55,837 nucleotides of DNA from Bacteroidales bacterium (GTDB lineage: Bacteria; Bacteroidota; Bacteroidia; Bacteroidales; UBA932). The first letter of the stretch is position 1, and each line of letters starts with the position of its first letter. Positions 33,951-40,910 of this stretch are shown piece after piece. Below the pieces are notes generated by a model. That model had not been told where the DNA came from. It searched no databases and worked only from the letters and a program-made list of their open reading frames with translations. The position numbers and the translations under genes are program-made. The stretch lies in contig JAFYEM010000014.1 in NCBI GenBank assembly GCA_017544265.1, positions 1-55,837 of the forward strand. The letters run 5' to 3'.

Positions 33951-35311
33951 CAAGCCCGCGCGAAATCGACCGCGAGGTTCTGCGGCTCTCCGTACCCAGC
34001 ATCCTTGCCAATATAACCATCCCGCTTGTGGGAATGGCCGATATCGCCATCGCGTCAAGGCTCGGAGACTCCGCCTCCCTGATTGGGGGCATAGCCATAG
34101 GCACAATGCTCTTCGACCTGCTCTACTGGGTCTTCGGCTTTCTCCGCACCGGCACAGGCGGCCTCACGGCCCAGGCATACGGCCGCAGGGCTGCCGGTTC
34201 GGGCGGCACATTTGAACTGGAGGATATATTGAGCCGGTCTGTCGCGATCGCGATGCTTTCAGGGGCGCTGCTGATTGCTCTCCAGTGGGCGGTGCTGTGG
34301 TTTGCCTTCGGCGTGGTCGAATGCTCCCCGGCGGTCCGTTCCCTCGCCACCGAGTACTTTAAAATCCGAATCTGGGCTGCTCCGGCCTCACTTTCCATCT
34401 TCGCCTTCAAGGGCTGGTTCATAGGCATGCAGGACACTGTCCGGCCTATGATCATGGACCTGATAATTAATCTTGGGAACATTGTCCTGAGCATCGCCTT
34501 CGCCTTCGGAATAGGCCCGCTGCCAGCGCTGGGCTTCGCCGGAGTCGCGGCAGGCACGGTCGCGGCACAGTGGAGCGGCTTTGTCTATGCCGCAATCGCG
34601 CGACGCATACGCTACCCCTTCAGGGGATACAGGGCCATAGACGCGCTGAACGCTGTCCGCAGCACGCCGAAGGAGTTTTTCACCCTCAATTCCGGCCTGA
34701 TAGTGCGTTCGCTCGGACTTATCGCGGTCTATGTGGGCTACACCATAATCTCCGCCCGCTATGGCGACACCCTGCTTGCGGCCTGCACGGTGGTAATGAA
34801 ACTGCTGCTGTTCTTCTCCTATTTCACGGACGGCTTCGCCTTCGCCGGGGAGGCTCTTACGGGGCGCTTCACGGGCATGAAAGACCCTGCAGGAGTGCGG
34901 CTGTCGGTACGGCGGACCTTCCTCTGGAGCAGCGTGGTCGCCTTGTTTTTCATTTCCGTCTATGGCCTGGGCGGCGAACCCATCATAAGGCTGCTGGCCA
35001 AGGATCAGACAGTAGTGGACGCAGCACGGGGATTGATTCCATGGATGGTGCTCATGCCCCTTATCGGGGCTCCGGCCTTCGTCTGGGACGGGGTCTATAC
35101 CGGCGCGACGGCCGTCCGGGAACTTCGCTGGAGCGGGGTTCTCTGCGCCATCGCCTTCTTTGCGGTGTGGATCTCCGGGGTGCTGTTTTCATCGACAGGA
35201 CTCCCCTCCGTCCACGTTCTTATGGGCGCCTACTTCGCGCATCTGCTCATTCGCGCAGTCTATCTGACTGCCCGCTATCCAAAGATTTTTGCTATATTCG
35301 CGTCCAAATAG
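33947..35311 (+). CDS. MATE family efflux transporter (DinF-like)
   Basis: This inner-membrane antiporter of 454 residues has about 12 hydrophobic segments. The start EIDREVLRLSVPSILANITI and the stretch RTGTGGLTAQAYGRR are typical of the MATE/DinF group, which exports cationic compounds using a proton or sodium gradient. The substrate is unknown. It overlaps rsgA by 4 bases and is followed after 9 bases by a TonB_C-like gene. Confidence 0.9.
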   Translation: MTSPREIDREVLRLSVPSILANITIPLVGMADIAIASRLGDSASLIGGIAIGTMLFDLLYWVFGFLRTGTGGLTAQAYGRRAAGSGGTFELEDILSRSVAIAMLSGALLIALQWAVLWFAFGVVECSPAVRSLATEYFKIRIWAAPASLSIFAFKGWFIGMQDTVRPMIMDLIINLGNIVLSIAFAFGIGPLPALGFAGVAAGTVAAQWSGFVYAAIARRIRYPFRGYRAIDALNAVRSTPKEFFTLNSGLIVRSLGLIAVYVGYTIISARYGDTLLAACTVVMKLLLFFSYFTDGFAFAGEALTGRFTGMKDPAGVRLSVRRTFLWSSVVALFFISVYGLGGEPIIRLLAKDQTVVDAARGLIPWMVLMPLIGAPAFVWDGVYTGATAVRELRWSGVLCAIAFFAVWISGVLFSSTGLPSVHVLMGAYFAHLLIRAVYLTARYPKIFAIFASK

Positions 35312-35320
35312 ACTCAAATT

Positions 35321-35722
35321 ATGAAAAAGCTTATTTTTGTTTTCGCCGCAACCGTTTTGATGGCTTTGTCGATGAATTCATCCGCCGCACGCGTCCGCAT
35401 CCCCGTTTCCGGGCCAGAATTCGCACCCGCAGACACCATGGTTGTCGCCGATGGCTATTTTGAAGAAGCAAAAGGCGTCGAATTTGCCAAATGGGTCCGC
35501 GAGCGCATTGATTATAAAGGTGATGCACACGGCCGGGTAGTGGCAAGGTTCTCCGTACGCGAAGACGGCAGCGTTTTCAATGTCAAGATTCAAAAGAGCA
35601 TCGACCCGCAGCTGGACGAAATAGTCAAAAAGGTCATTCTCTCCTCCCCTAAATGGAAACAAAGAGAGTCCGGGCTAATTACCACCTCTTTCGAAACTTA
35701 CTCAATACCTTTAACTTTTTAA
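35321..35722 (+). CDS. Exported protein with a TonB C-terminal-like domain
   Basis: A 133-residue predicted periplasmic protein. The signal peptide (about 1-22, ending SSAA) is followed by an approximately 75-residue domain with FAKWVRERIDYKGDAHGRVV, then FSVREDGSVFNVKIQKSIDP and SSPKWKQ. This matches the TonB_C/energy-transducer C-terminal fold, here without a membrane anchor or Pro-rich spacer. Such short proteins are common in Bacteroidales, but their role is unknown. It follows the MATE gene after 9 bases. TATATTCG just upstream (35292-35299) could be a weak -7. Confidence 0.75.
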   Translation: MKKLIFVFAATVLMALSMNSSAARVRIPVSGPEFAPADTMVVADGYFEEAKGVEFAKWVRERIDYKGDAHGRVVARFSVREDGSVFNVKIQKSIDPQLDEIVKKVILSSPKWKQRESGLITTSFETYSIPLTF

Positions 35723-35739
35723 CTACTCTTTCCGCAATT

Positions 35740-35755
35740 TGGCACGCACTTTGCT
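35740..35755 (+). promoter_or_regulatory. Candidate sigma-54 (RpoN) promoter
   Basis: TGGCACG (35740-35746), 4 bases, TTGCT (35751-35755) matches the sigma-54 consensus TGGCACGnnnnTTGCW exactly, with GG and GC separated by 10 bases. It lies 18 bases after the stop of the TonB_C-like gene and points into a gap with no gene on this strand. An enhancer-binding site is not recognised. Confidence 0.65.
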
Positions 35756-35765
35756 TTTTAGTCTG

Positions 35766-35835
35766 TCAAAGCGGTTAGTTTAGTTAATAATAGGTACTAA
35801 AAAGGCGGAAATCCGGGAGGACAACCGCCTTTTTT
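35766..35835 (+). ncRNA. Putative small RNA of about 70 bases driven by sigma-54
   Basis: Transcription from the sigma-54 motif should start about 12 bases after its GC, near 35766, and stop at the intrinsic terminator 35799-35835. The 70-base region has no credible open reading frame. The hairpin loop shows the purine-rich GGGAGGA. The next plus-strand gene is more than 4 kb away and efp is convergent, so a leader role is unlikely. It is predicted from promoter and terminator placement only. Confidence 0.45.
35799..35835. terminator. Bidirectional intrinsic terminator
   Basis: AAAAAGGCGG (35799-35808) pairs with CCGCCTTTTT (35825-35834) around a 16-base loop. A T-run occurs on both strands, so it can end the plus-strand transcript and the minus-strand efp transcript. 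Confidence 0.85.
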
Positions 35836-35924
35836 CGAATCAGTGTGTCTCGATAATCGAAATCTGGACTGATACTTCCATAAGGAGCATCACAATTCTG
35901 TTAAGTCTCATGCGAAAGAGTCGT

Positions 35925-36491
35925 TTAGACTCTCTGGCCGTAGGAACGGTCGGTGGTGTTGACGGTGATCTTTTCGCCGGTGTTGATGAAAAGCGGAACC
36001 ATGATCTTGGCGCCGGTCTCGAGGGTGACTTCCTTGAGGGCGGAAGTGGAGGCTGTGTTACCTTTCACTGCGGGCTCGCTGTAGGTGACTTCCAGAGTCA
36101 CATAGGTGGGAAGTTCGCAGGTGAGGCAGCGCTCTTCGGGCTCGGTGACGAACATCATCTCCACGTGCTGGCCTTCTTTCATAAGGTCGGAGTTCTCCAC
36201 CACGTCGTGGGGCAGGGTAATCTGCTCGTAGGTCTCCTCGTGCATGAAGTTGAAGGCCTCTCCGTCGTCATAGAGGAACTGATAGGGGCGGCGCTCGACA
36301 GTAATTGTGTCTATCTTGACGCCCGCTGTGAAGGTGTTTTCAAGGATACGGCCGTTTTCAAGATTGCGGAGTTTCGCTTTCACGAAGGCGGGGCCCTTGC
36401 CCGGTTTCACATGCTGGAACCATACCAGCTGGCAGGGTTTCCCGTTGAAATTCAGGTACAAACCGTTTTTAAAATCAGCAGTTGTTGCCAT
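35925..36491 (-). CDS. efp: Translation elongation factor P
   Basis: EF-P relieves ribosome stalling at polyproline stretches. The 188-residue protein has the three beta-barrel domains of the family. The modifiable lysine is Lys32 in KPGKGPAF; a Lys at this place suggests that the residue may be modified, but no modification enzyme (epmA/epmB) is present in this window. RPYQFLYDDGEAFNFM and the C-terminal TGEKITVNTTDRSYGQRV are conserved. It lies 13 bases after the acyl-CoA ligase gene and probably shares its transcript. A small hairpin AGAGTC/GACTCT overlaps the stop codon. Confidence 0.97.
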   Translation of the reverse strand: MATTADFKNGLYLNFNGKPCQLVWFQHVKPGKGPAFVKAKLRNLENGRILENTFTAGVKIDTITVERRPYQFLYDDGEAFNFMHEETYEQITLPHDVVENSDLMKEGQHVEMMFVTEPEERCLTCELPTYVTLEVTYSEPAVKGNTASTSALKEVTLETGAKIMVPLFINTGEKITVNTTDRSYGQRV

Positions 36492-36504
36492 ATTAAAATA
36501 TTTT

Positions 36505-38427
36505 TTAGTTTAGAGCATTAATATTCTTCTCGTTATGAAGTAGTTTGCCCTCCGCGGTGTACGCGTACTCTATGCGGTCCGCATAGTGCTCTTCCACCTT
36601 GCGGCGGACAATCTTCATAGTGGAATTCATCATCTGGTTCGCGATGGAGAAGGCCTCCTCGCAGACAATTACGGCCGCAGGCAGCCACCTGTCGGGGAAT
36701 AGATCGGCGTGCGGCCCGCCCGTCTTGTAGGTGTCTATCTCCGCCTGGATCTTGTCCAGCATTGCAATCTTGCCCTCGCGTGACTCGGGATCCAGTCCCT
36801 GCTTCTTCACAAACTCCTTGAGAGCGTCCTTCTCGGGGACGATCATCACGACGGTGTAAGGGTTCTGATTGTTGTGAAGGACCACCTGGGAAACGTATTT
36901 TGAAACCTCCGGAAGGCTGTCTTCAAAGGCCTCGGGAGAGTATTTTTCGCCGTCAGAGGATATCAGCAGGCTCTTGAAGCGGCCTACGACATAAAGGAAG
37001 TCCGTGTCGAAGGGACAGATATAGCCCATATCTCCGGTATGAAGCCAGCCGTCCACCACCGTTTCAGCGGTAGCCTTGGGATTCTTCCAGTAGCCGGCCA
37101 TTACATTTTCGCCGCGAATCACGATTTCGCCTTTCTCCCCGATGGGAACTTCCTTACCGTCCGCATCGCAGATTTTGCAGTCCATAGGCTTCACTAAACG
37201 GCCTGAGGAGCCGAAGATGGCGTGGCCGGCGGAGTTGGCGCAGATGATTGGAGTGGCTTCAGTGAGGCCGTAACCCTGGAACATAGGCATGCCGACGGCG
37301 CAGAAGAACCTCTGAAGTTCGATGTCCAGCAGGGCACCGCCCCCTACGAAGAAGCGCATCCTGCCACCGAAACCTTCACGCACATTCTTGAAAATAAGCT
37401 TGTCGAAAAGCCACATAAGCGGTTTTCTCCACCAGTTGAGGATGCCTCCGCGGTTGTAGTATTCCTTGTTGTAGGCGATGGCATTCTTAACCGCGAAATT
37501 GAAGAGTTTCTCCACGGTGGGGCCTTTCGCCTTTATTCCGTTCTCTATGTTCTTCTTGAAGTTCCTGGCGAGCGCAGGCACCGAAAGCATGACATGCGGG
37601 CGAGTCTCCTTGATGGCAAGCGGCACGTTGCGAAGGGTGGCAAGGGCGTTTTTGCCGATGGGGACAAATGCGATGGAGCCGCCGTAATACATCATGGTGT
37701 ACATACCGGCGACATGGGCGAAGCAGTGGTCCAGAGGGAGGATTATGAGCATGACCTCGCCTTCCCCTACGGAAATGACGGAATTGCCCTGGGCCACGTT
37801 GGCGGTATAGTTGCGGTGCGTAAGGAGGATGCCCTTGGGGTCGGCGGTAGTGCCGGAAGTGTAGCTGATATTGGCGTAGTCGTCCGGACCTACGCTCTTG
37901 TAGCGCTCCACGAAGTCCCCGGGGCGGGCTTTGAGGAATTCATCGCCCATAGCCTGGACCTCGGACATGCGGATTTCATCAGCTTCGAGCCTGTCGTAAT
38001 CAAAAGCAGTATCGTCGAATACAATCACCCTCTTCAGCTGGGGGCAGGATGATTTGATGGCCCTTATCTTGGGGAGGTTGTTCCCTGAAACCAGGACCCA
38101 CTTGGATTCTGAATGGTTGATTCTGAAGATAAGGTCGGCACCTTCGGCAAGGTTAACGGAAAGCGGAACATCGGTCGCGCCGGCATACATGGCTCCGAGT
38201 TCGGCCAGAATCCACATGGCGCGGCTTTCGGAGAGCAGCGCGATCTTGTCGCCCTTCTCCAGGCCGAGGGACATCAGTCCGGCGCCGATTCTGTAAGCTT
38301 CTGTACGGGTCTGTTCCTGAGTATAAATCTTCCACTCGCCTCCGACTTTTTCTCTCAGGTAAGGATGGTCGGCGAACTTATGTGTGTAGAGTTCGACGAA
38401 ATCAATGATAGTTGGTCTTTCTGCCAT
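36505..38427 (-). CDS. Long-chain fatty acid-CoA ligase (AMP-forming)
   Basis: This enzyme activates long-chain fatty acids to acyl-CoA through an acyl-adenylate. The 640-residue protein shows the AMP-binding P-loop motif YTSGTTADPKGILLTH, then GYGLTEATPII, and GWLHTGDMGYICPFDTDFLY with the adenylate-binding Asp. Size and order resemble the FadD15 type common in Bacteroidales. It is followed by efp on the same strand. No promoter is obvious in the 51 bases upstream. Confidence 0.93.
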   Translation of the reverse strand: MAERPTIIDFVELYTHKFADHPYLREKVGGEWKIYTQEQTRTEAYRIGAGLMSLGLEKGDKIALLSESRAMWILAELGAMYAGATDVPLSVNLAEGADLIFRINHSESKWVLVSGNNLPKIRAIKSSCPQLKRVIVFDDTAFDYDRLEADEIRMSEVQAMGDEFLKARPGDFVERYKSVGPDDYANISYTSGTTADPKGILLTHRNYTANVAQGNSVISVGEGEVMLIILPLDHCFAHVAGMYTMMYYGGSIAFVPIGKNALATLRNVPLAIKETRPHVMLSVPALARNFKKNIENGIKAKGPTVEKLFNFAVKNAIAYNKEYYNRGGILNWWRKPLMWLFDKLIFKNVREGFGGRMRFFVGGGALLDIELQRFFCAVGMPMFQGYGLTEATPIICANSAGHAIFGSSGRLVKPMDCKICDADGKEVPIGEKGEIVIRGENVMAGYWKNPKATAETVVDGWLHTGDMGYICPFDTDFLYVVGRFKSLLISSDGEKYSPEAFEDSLPEVSKYVSQVVLHNNQNPYTVVMIVPEKDALKEFVKKQGLDPESREGKIAMLDKIQAEIDTYKTGGPHADLFPDRWLPAAVIVCEEAFSIANQMMNSTMKIVRRKVEEHYADRIEYAYTAEGKLLHNEKNINALN

Positions 38428-38478
38428 AATACAATAATTGGTTAATTCTCAGGCAGTTCAGGTTTTAGTGAAGCTGTT

Positions 38479-39099
38479 TTACTCTGTCGGGAAAAGGCCG
38501 AACAGTTCAGCGTCTATCTTGTCAGTGATGTACTGGAAATCTTCGGGGCGGTTCTCAAACTTGATATTGTCCACATCCACAATCAGCAGTTTGGACTTGT
38601 ATCCGGCCACCCAGTCCTCATAGCGCTGGTTAAGGCCGGTTATATAGTCGATCCTGATGGAGCGCTCGTACTCACGGCCGCGCTTCTGTATCTGGGCGAT
38701 GAGGTTGGGAATGCTGGAACGCAGATAAATCATCAGGTCCGGGGGATTCACCAGGGACATCATCAGATCGAACAGGTCTGAATAGTTCTCGAAGTCTCGG
38801 GTGGACATCAGGCCCATAGCGTGGAGGTTGGGGGCGAAGATGCGGGCGTCTTCATAGATGGTGCGGTCCTGGATTATGACATCTTTCTGCTGGGCAATCT
38901 CCACAACGTCCTTGAAACGCTTGTTCAGGAAGTATATCTGTAGGTTGAAGGACCAGCGCTCCATGTCCTCGTAGAAGTCTGCGAGGTAGGGATTGAAGTC
39001 CACGGATTCAAACCTCGGGGTCCATCCGTAGTGGGCGGCGAGCATCTTCGTAAGGGTGGTCTTGCCGCTCCCGATATTTCCTGCTACTGCTATGTGCAT
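38479..39099 (-). CDS. Deoxynucleoside kinase (dAK/dGK type), copy 1
   Basis: This 206-residue enzyme phosphorylates deoxynucleosides in the salvage of DNA precursors. It has the P-loop GNIGSGKTTLTKML, the substrate-site motif DRTIYEDARIF and the lid RGREYERSIRIDYITGL. It is a clear paralog of the next gene upstream. Paired kinases of this type form heterodimers in lactobacilli, so the two products may work together; this is an inference. It has its own promoter (39158-39189) and a near-perfect palindrome at the predicted transcript start. Confidence 0.9.
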   Translation of the reverse strand: MHIAVAGNIGSGKTTLTKMLAAHYGWTPRFESVDFNPYLADFYEDMERWSFNLQIYFLNKRFKDVVEIAQQKDVIIQDRTIYEDARIFAPNLHAMGLMSTRDFENYSDLFDLMMSLVNPPDLMIYLRSSIPNLIAQIQKRGREYERSIRIDYITGLNQRYEDWVAGYKSKLLIVDVDNIKFENRPEDFQYITDKIDAELFGLFPTE

Positions 39100-39134
39100 A
39101 TCATTAAGTTTTGATTATAATTTTTTAATTTTTT

Positions 39135-39156
39135 GGTCTTGTTTTAAAACAATACC
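39135..39156. promoter_or_regulatory. 22-base palindrome, probable operator
   Basis: The 14-base perfect palindrome TTGTTTTAAAACAA (39139-39152) is extended by GGT (39135-39137) and ACC (39154-39156), with one mismatched pair between. It lies just downstream of the -7 box of the kinase promoter, where a repressor would block initiation. Confidence 0.55.
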
Positions 39157-39157
39157 C

Positions 39158-39189
39158 CAAAATTATCATACCTACATTTACTTAAACAA
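39158..39189 (-). promoter_or_regulatory. Promoter of deoxynucleoside kinase copy 1
   Basis: On the minus strand, TTG (39189-39187), a 21-base spacer and TAATTTTG (39165-39158). The -33 lies in the last codons of the second kinase gene. Confidence 0.7.
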
Positions 39190-39792
39190 ACCATATATTT
39201 CGGCGTCGATGCGGTCGGTGATGGAAGCGAAGTCCTCGGGGCGGTGCTGGAAGTCCAGGTTGTCCGCATCGACCACCAGAAGGCGGCCAGGATAGTCCGC
39301 AATCCACTTGTCATAGCGCTCGTTGAGGCCGGAGAGGTATTCTATGCTGATTCCCTGCTCGAAATCGCGGCCCCTCTTCTGGATTTTATAGACAAGGGTC
39401 GGGATGGAGCATTTGAGGTAAATCATCAGGTCCGGAAGTTTCACGAAGGACATCATCAGGCTGAAAAGGTCCATGTAGGTCTCATAGTCGCGGTCGGTCA
39501 GGTTGCCCATTGCGTAATTGTTCGCGACGAAGATATAGACCCCTTCGAAGATAGTGCGGTCCTGGATTATCACGTCACTGGATTTGCCTATCTCGAGAAC
39601 GTCTTTGAAGCGCTCCTTAAGGAAGTATGTCTCGAGGTTGAAGGACCAGCGGGGGATGTCGCTGTAATAGTCTGCAAGGTAGGGATTGTAGGACACGGCT
39701 TCAAATCTGGGCGTCCAGCCGTAGTGCTCCGCGAGCATCGTCGTGAGGGTGGTTTTCCCGCTACCCATATTTCCGGCAATCCCGATGTGCAT
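39178..39792 (-). CDS. Deoxynucleoside kinase (dAK/dGK type), copy 2
   Basis: This 204-residue paralog of the downstream kinase has P-loop GNMGSGKTTLTTML, substrate motif DRTIFEGVYIF and lid RGRDFEQGISIEYLSGL. The substrate-motif residues differ from copy 1 (FEGVY against YEDAR), so the two copies may prefer different bases. It starts one base after the stop of the small exported protein gene at 39794, with which it is probably cotranscribed. Confidence 0.9.
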   Translation of the reverse strand: MHIGIAGNMGSGKTTLTTMLAEHYGWTPRFEAVSYNPYLADYYSDIPRWSFNLETYFLKERFKDVLEIGKSSDVIIQDRTIFEGVYIFVANNYAMGNLTDRDYETYMDLFSLMMSFVKLPDLMIYLKCSIPTLVYKIQKRGRDFEQGISIEYLSGLNERYDKWIADYPGRLLVVDADNLDFQHRPEDFASITDRIDAEIYGLFK

Positions 39793-39793
39793 A

Positions 39794-40132
39794 CTATTTC
39801 TTGATTATATGGTACTTGGACAAATCTTCATCATCCAGGGGCTTGCCTTCGTAGGAGCACTGCGCTCCGCCCTTTTCCGGGAGAGCTATTACAGTCATCT
39901 CCCCGTACTTTATACCCGGTCGTTCCATTTTGGTGCCGGTCACCGGGTCTTCGAGGACCTTGCCTGTTCGATAGACAATGAAAACATTGCCCTGCTCGAT
40001 GCCGTCGGCCACACCCGCCGATATGGTATAGACCCCGTCGGAGACGCTCTCGATACTGGCCCGGTCATTGCCGTCGCGGCCGGCGGAAAGCAGCGCTGCA
40101 AGTGAAACAATTATGGAAAGTATGAGTTTCAT
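39794..40132 (-). CDS. Small exported protein of unknown function
   Basis: A 112-residue protein with a signal peptide (about 1-17, MKLILSIIVSLAALLSAG) and a beta-rich domain: VYTISAGVADGIEQGNVFIV, then YRTGKVLEDPVTGTKMERPG. The pattern of a turn-rich GI..GNVFIVYR segment followed by a DPVTG loop resembles the C-terminal region of FlgT/CsgG-like proteins, but this is a weak resemblance. A -7 element lies at 40155-40162. It is transcribed ahead of the two deoxynucleoside kinases, a link that may be accidental. Confidence 0.65.
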   Translation of the reverse strand: MKLILSIIVSLAALLSAGRDGNDRASIESVSDGVYTISAGVADGIEQGNVFIVYRTGKVLEDPVTGTKMERPGIKYGEMTVIALPEKGGAQCSYEGKPLDDEDLSKYHIIKK

Positions 40133-40154
40133 TCCGATATTTTATCCAATCATA

Positions 40155-40187
40155 CAAATATAGGGAAAAACTTTATTATTTTTGCAA
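40155..40187 (-). promoter_or_regulatory. Probable promoter of the small exported protein and kinase copy 2
   Basis: On the minus strand, TATATTTG (40162-40155) with TTG at 40187-40185, a spacer of 22 bases. The spacer is slightly long. Confidence 0.5.
40177..40184 (+). promoter_or_regulatory. Probable -7 element for the MBL hydrolase gene
   Basis: TATTTTTG lies 8 bases before the ATG at 40193, so the transcript would have almost no leader. No clear -33 is seen. Confidence 0.45.
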
Positions 40188-40192
40188 TAATT

Positions 40193-40867
40193 ATGCTTAA
40201 CATCAAACTATTTCATTTCGGGGCCCTGCAGGCATGCTGCGCTGTGGTTTGGAAAGACGGTGCGAAAGGATGCGCGGTCATAGACCCGGGCATGTTCTAT
40301 CCAGAGGAACGTCCGCAGCTGACGGATTATATCGACGCGCAGGGGCTTTCTGTGGATGCCATCTTGCTGACCCACGGGCATTTCGACCATTTCTACGGCG
40401 CCGGATACCTCCAGAAGAGGACCGGAGCAAAGGTCTATATACATCCGCGCGACGTCGTAGTCGCCTCTCACCAGATGGATTCGGTGGCCAGGCTGGCGCT
40501 TAAGAATCACCCCTACGAACCATTCGAGCCGACGGATGTCGCCGAAGGGGACAGCATCTCCGCCGGTGGGATCAGCTGGAAAGTGCTCGAAACCCCCGGC
40601 CATTCCCCCGGCGGAGTGGCATATATCGATGACGAAGACGCCCTCGTGTTTCCGGGCGACACTCTCTTCGCCGGCAGTATCGGCCGCACAGACCTCGAAG
40701 ACGGGGACTATGATATCCTGATGGACAGCCTCCTGCATAAGATCCTTACACTGCCGGACGAATACGAAGTCATCCCCGGCCACGGCCCATCCACCACCAT
40801 CGGCGCCGAAGCCCTTACCAACCCGTTTCTACAACCTTTCAACGAACCTCTCGCCCAGGAAGACTGA
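40193..40867 (+). CDS. MBL-fold metal-dependent hydrolase (glyoxalase II-like)
   Basis: This 224-residue protein has the metallo-beta-lactamase fold. The metal ligands are His61, His63, Asp65 and His66 (THGHFDH), then His in PGHSPGGVAYI, Asp in FPGDTLFAGSIGR, and His in IPGHGPSTTIG near the C-terminus. GHSPGG and FAGSIGRTD place it with the YcbL/glyoxalase II-like group that hydrolyses thioesters such as acylglutathione. This organism may use another thiol, so the substrate is open. It is a single gene, convergent with uvrA. Confidence 0.88.
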   Translation: MLNIKLFHFGALQACCAVVWKDGAKGCAVIDPGMFYPEERPQLTDYIDAQGLSVDAILLTHGHFDHFYGAGYLQKRTGAKVYIHPRDVVVASHQMDSVARLALKNHPYEPFEPTDVAEGDSISAGGISWKVLETPGHSPGGVAYIDDEDALVFPGDTLFAGSIGRTDLEDGDYDILMDSLLHKILTLPDEYEVIPGHGPSTTIGAEALTNPFLQPFNEPLAQED

Positions 40868-40910
40868 GGCGCGGCAACTACGGTCAGGACGACAAAGGGG
40901 ATGCGAATGG

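Noticed and set aside
35925-35950. AGAGTC/GACTCT hairpin at the efp stop as a terminator
   Set aside because: It has only six pairs and no T-run; the hairpin at 35799-35835 is a much better terminator for efp.
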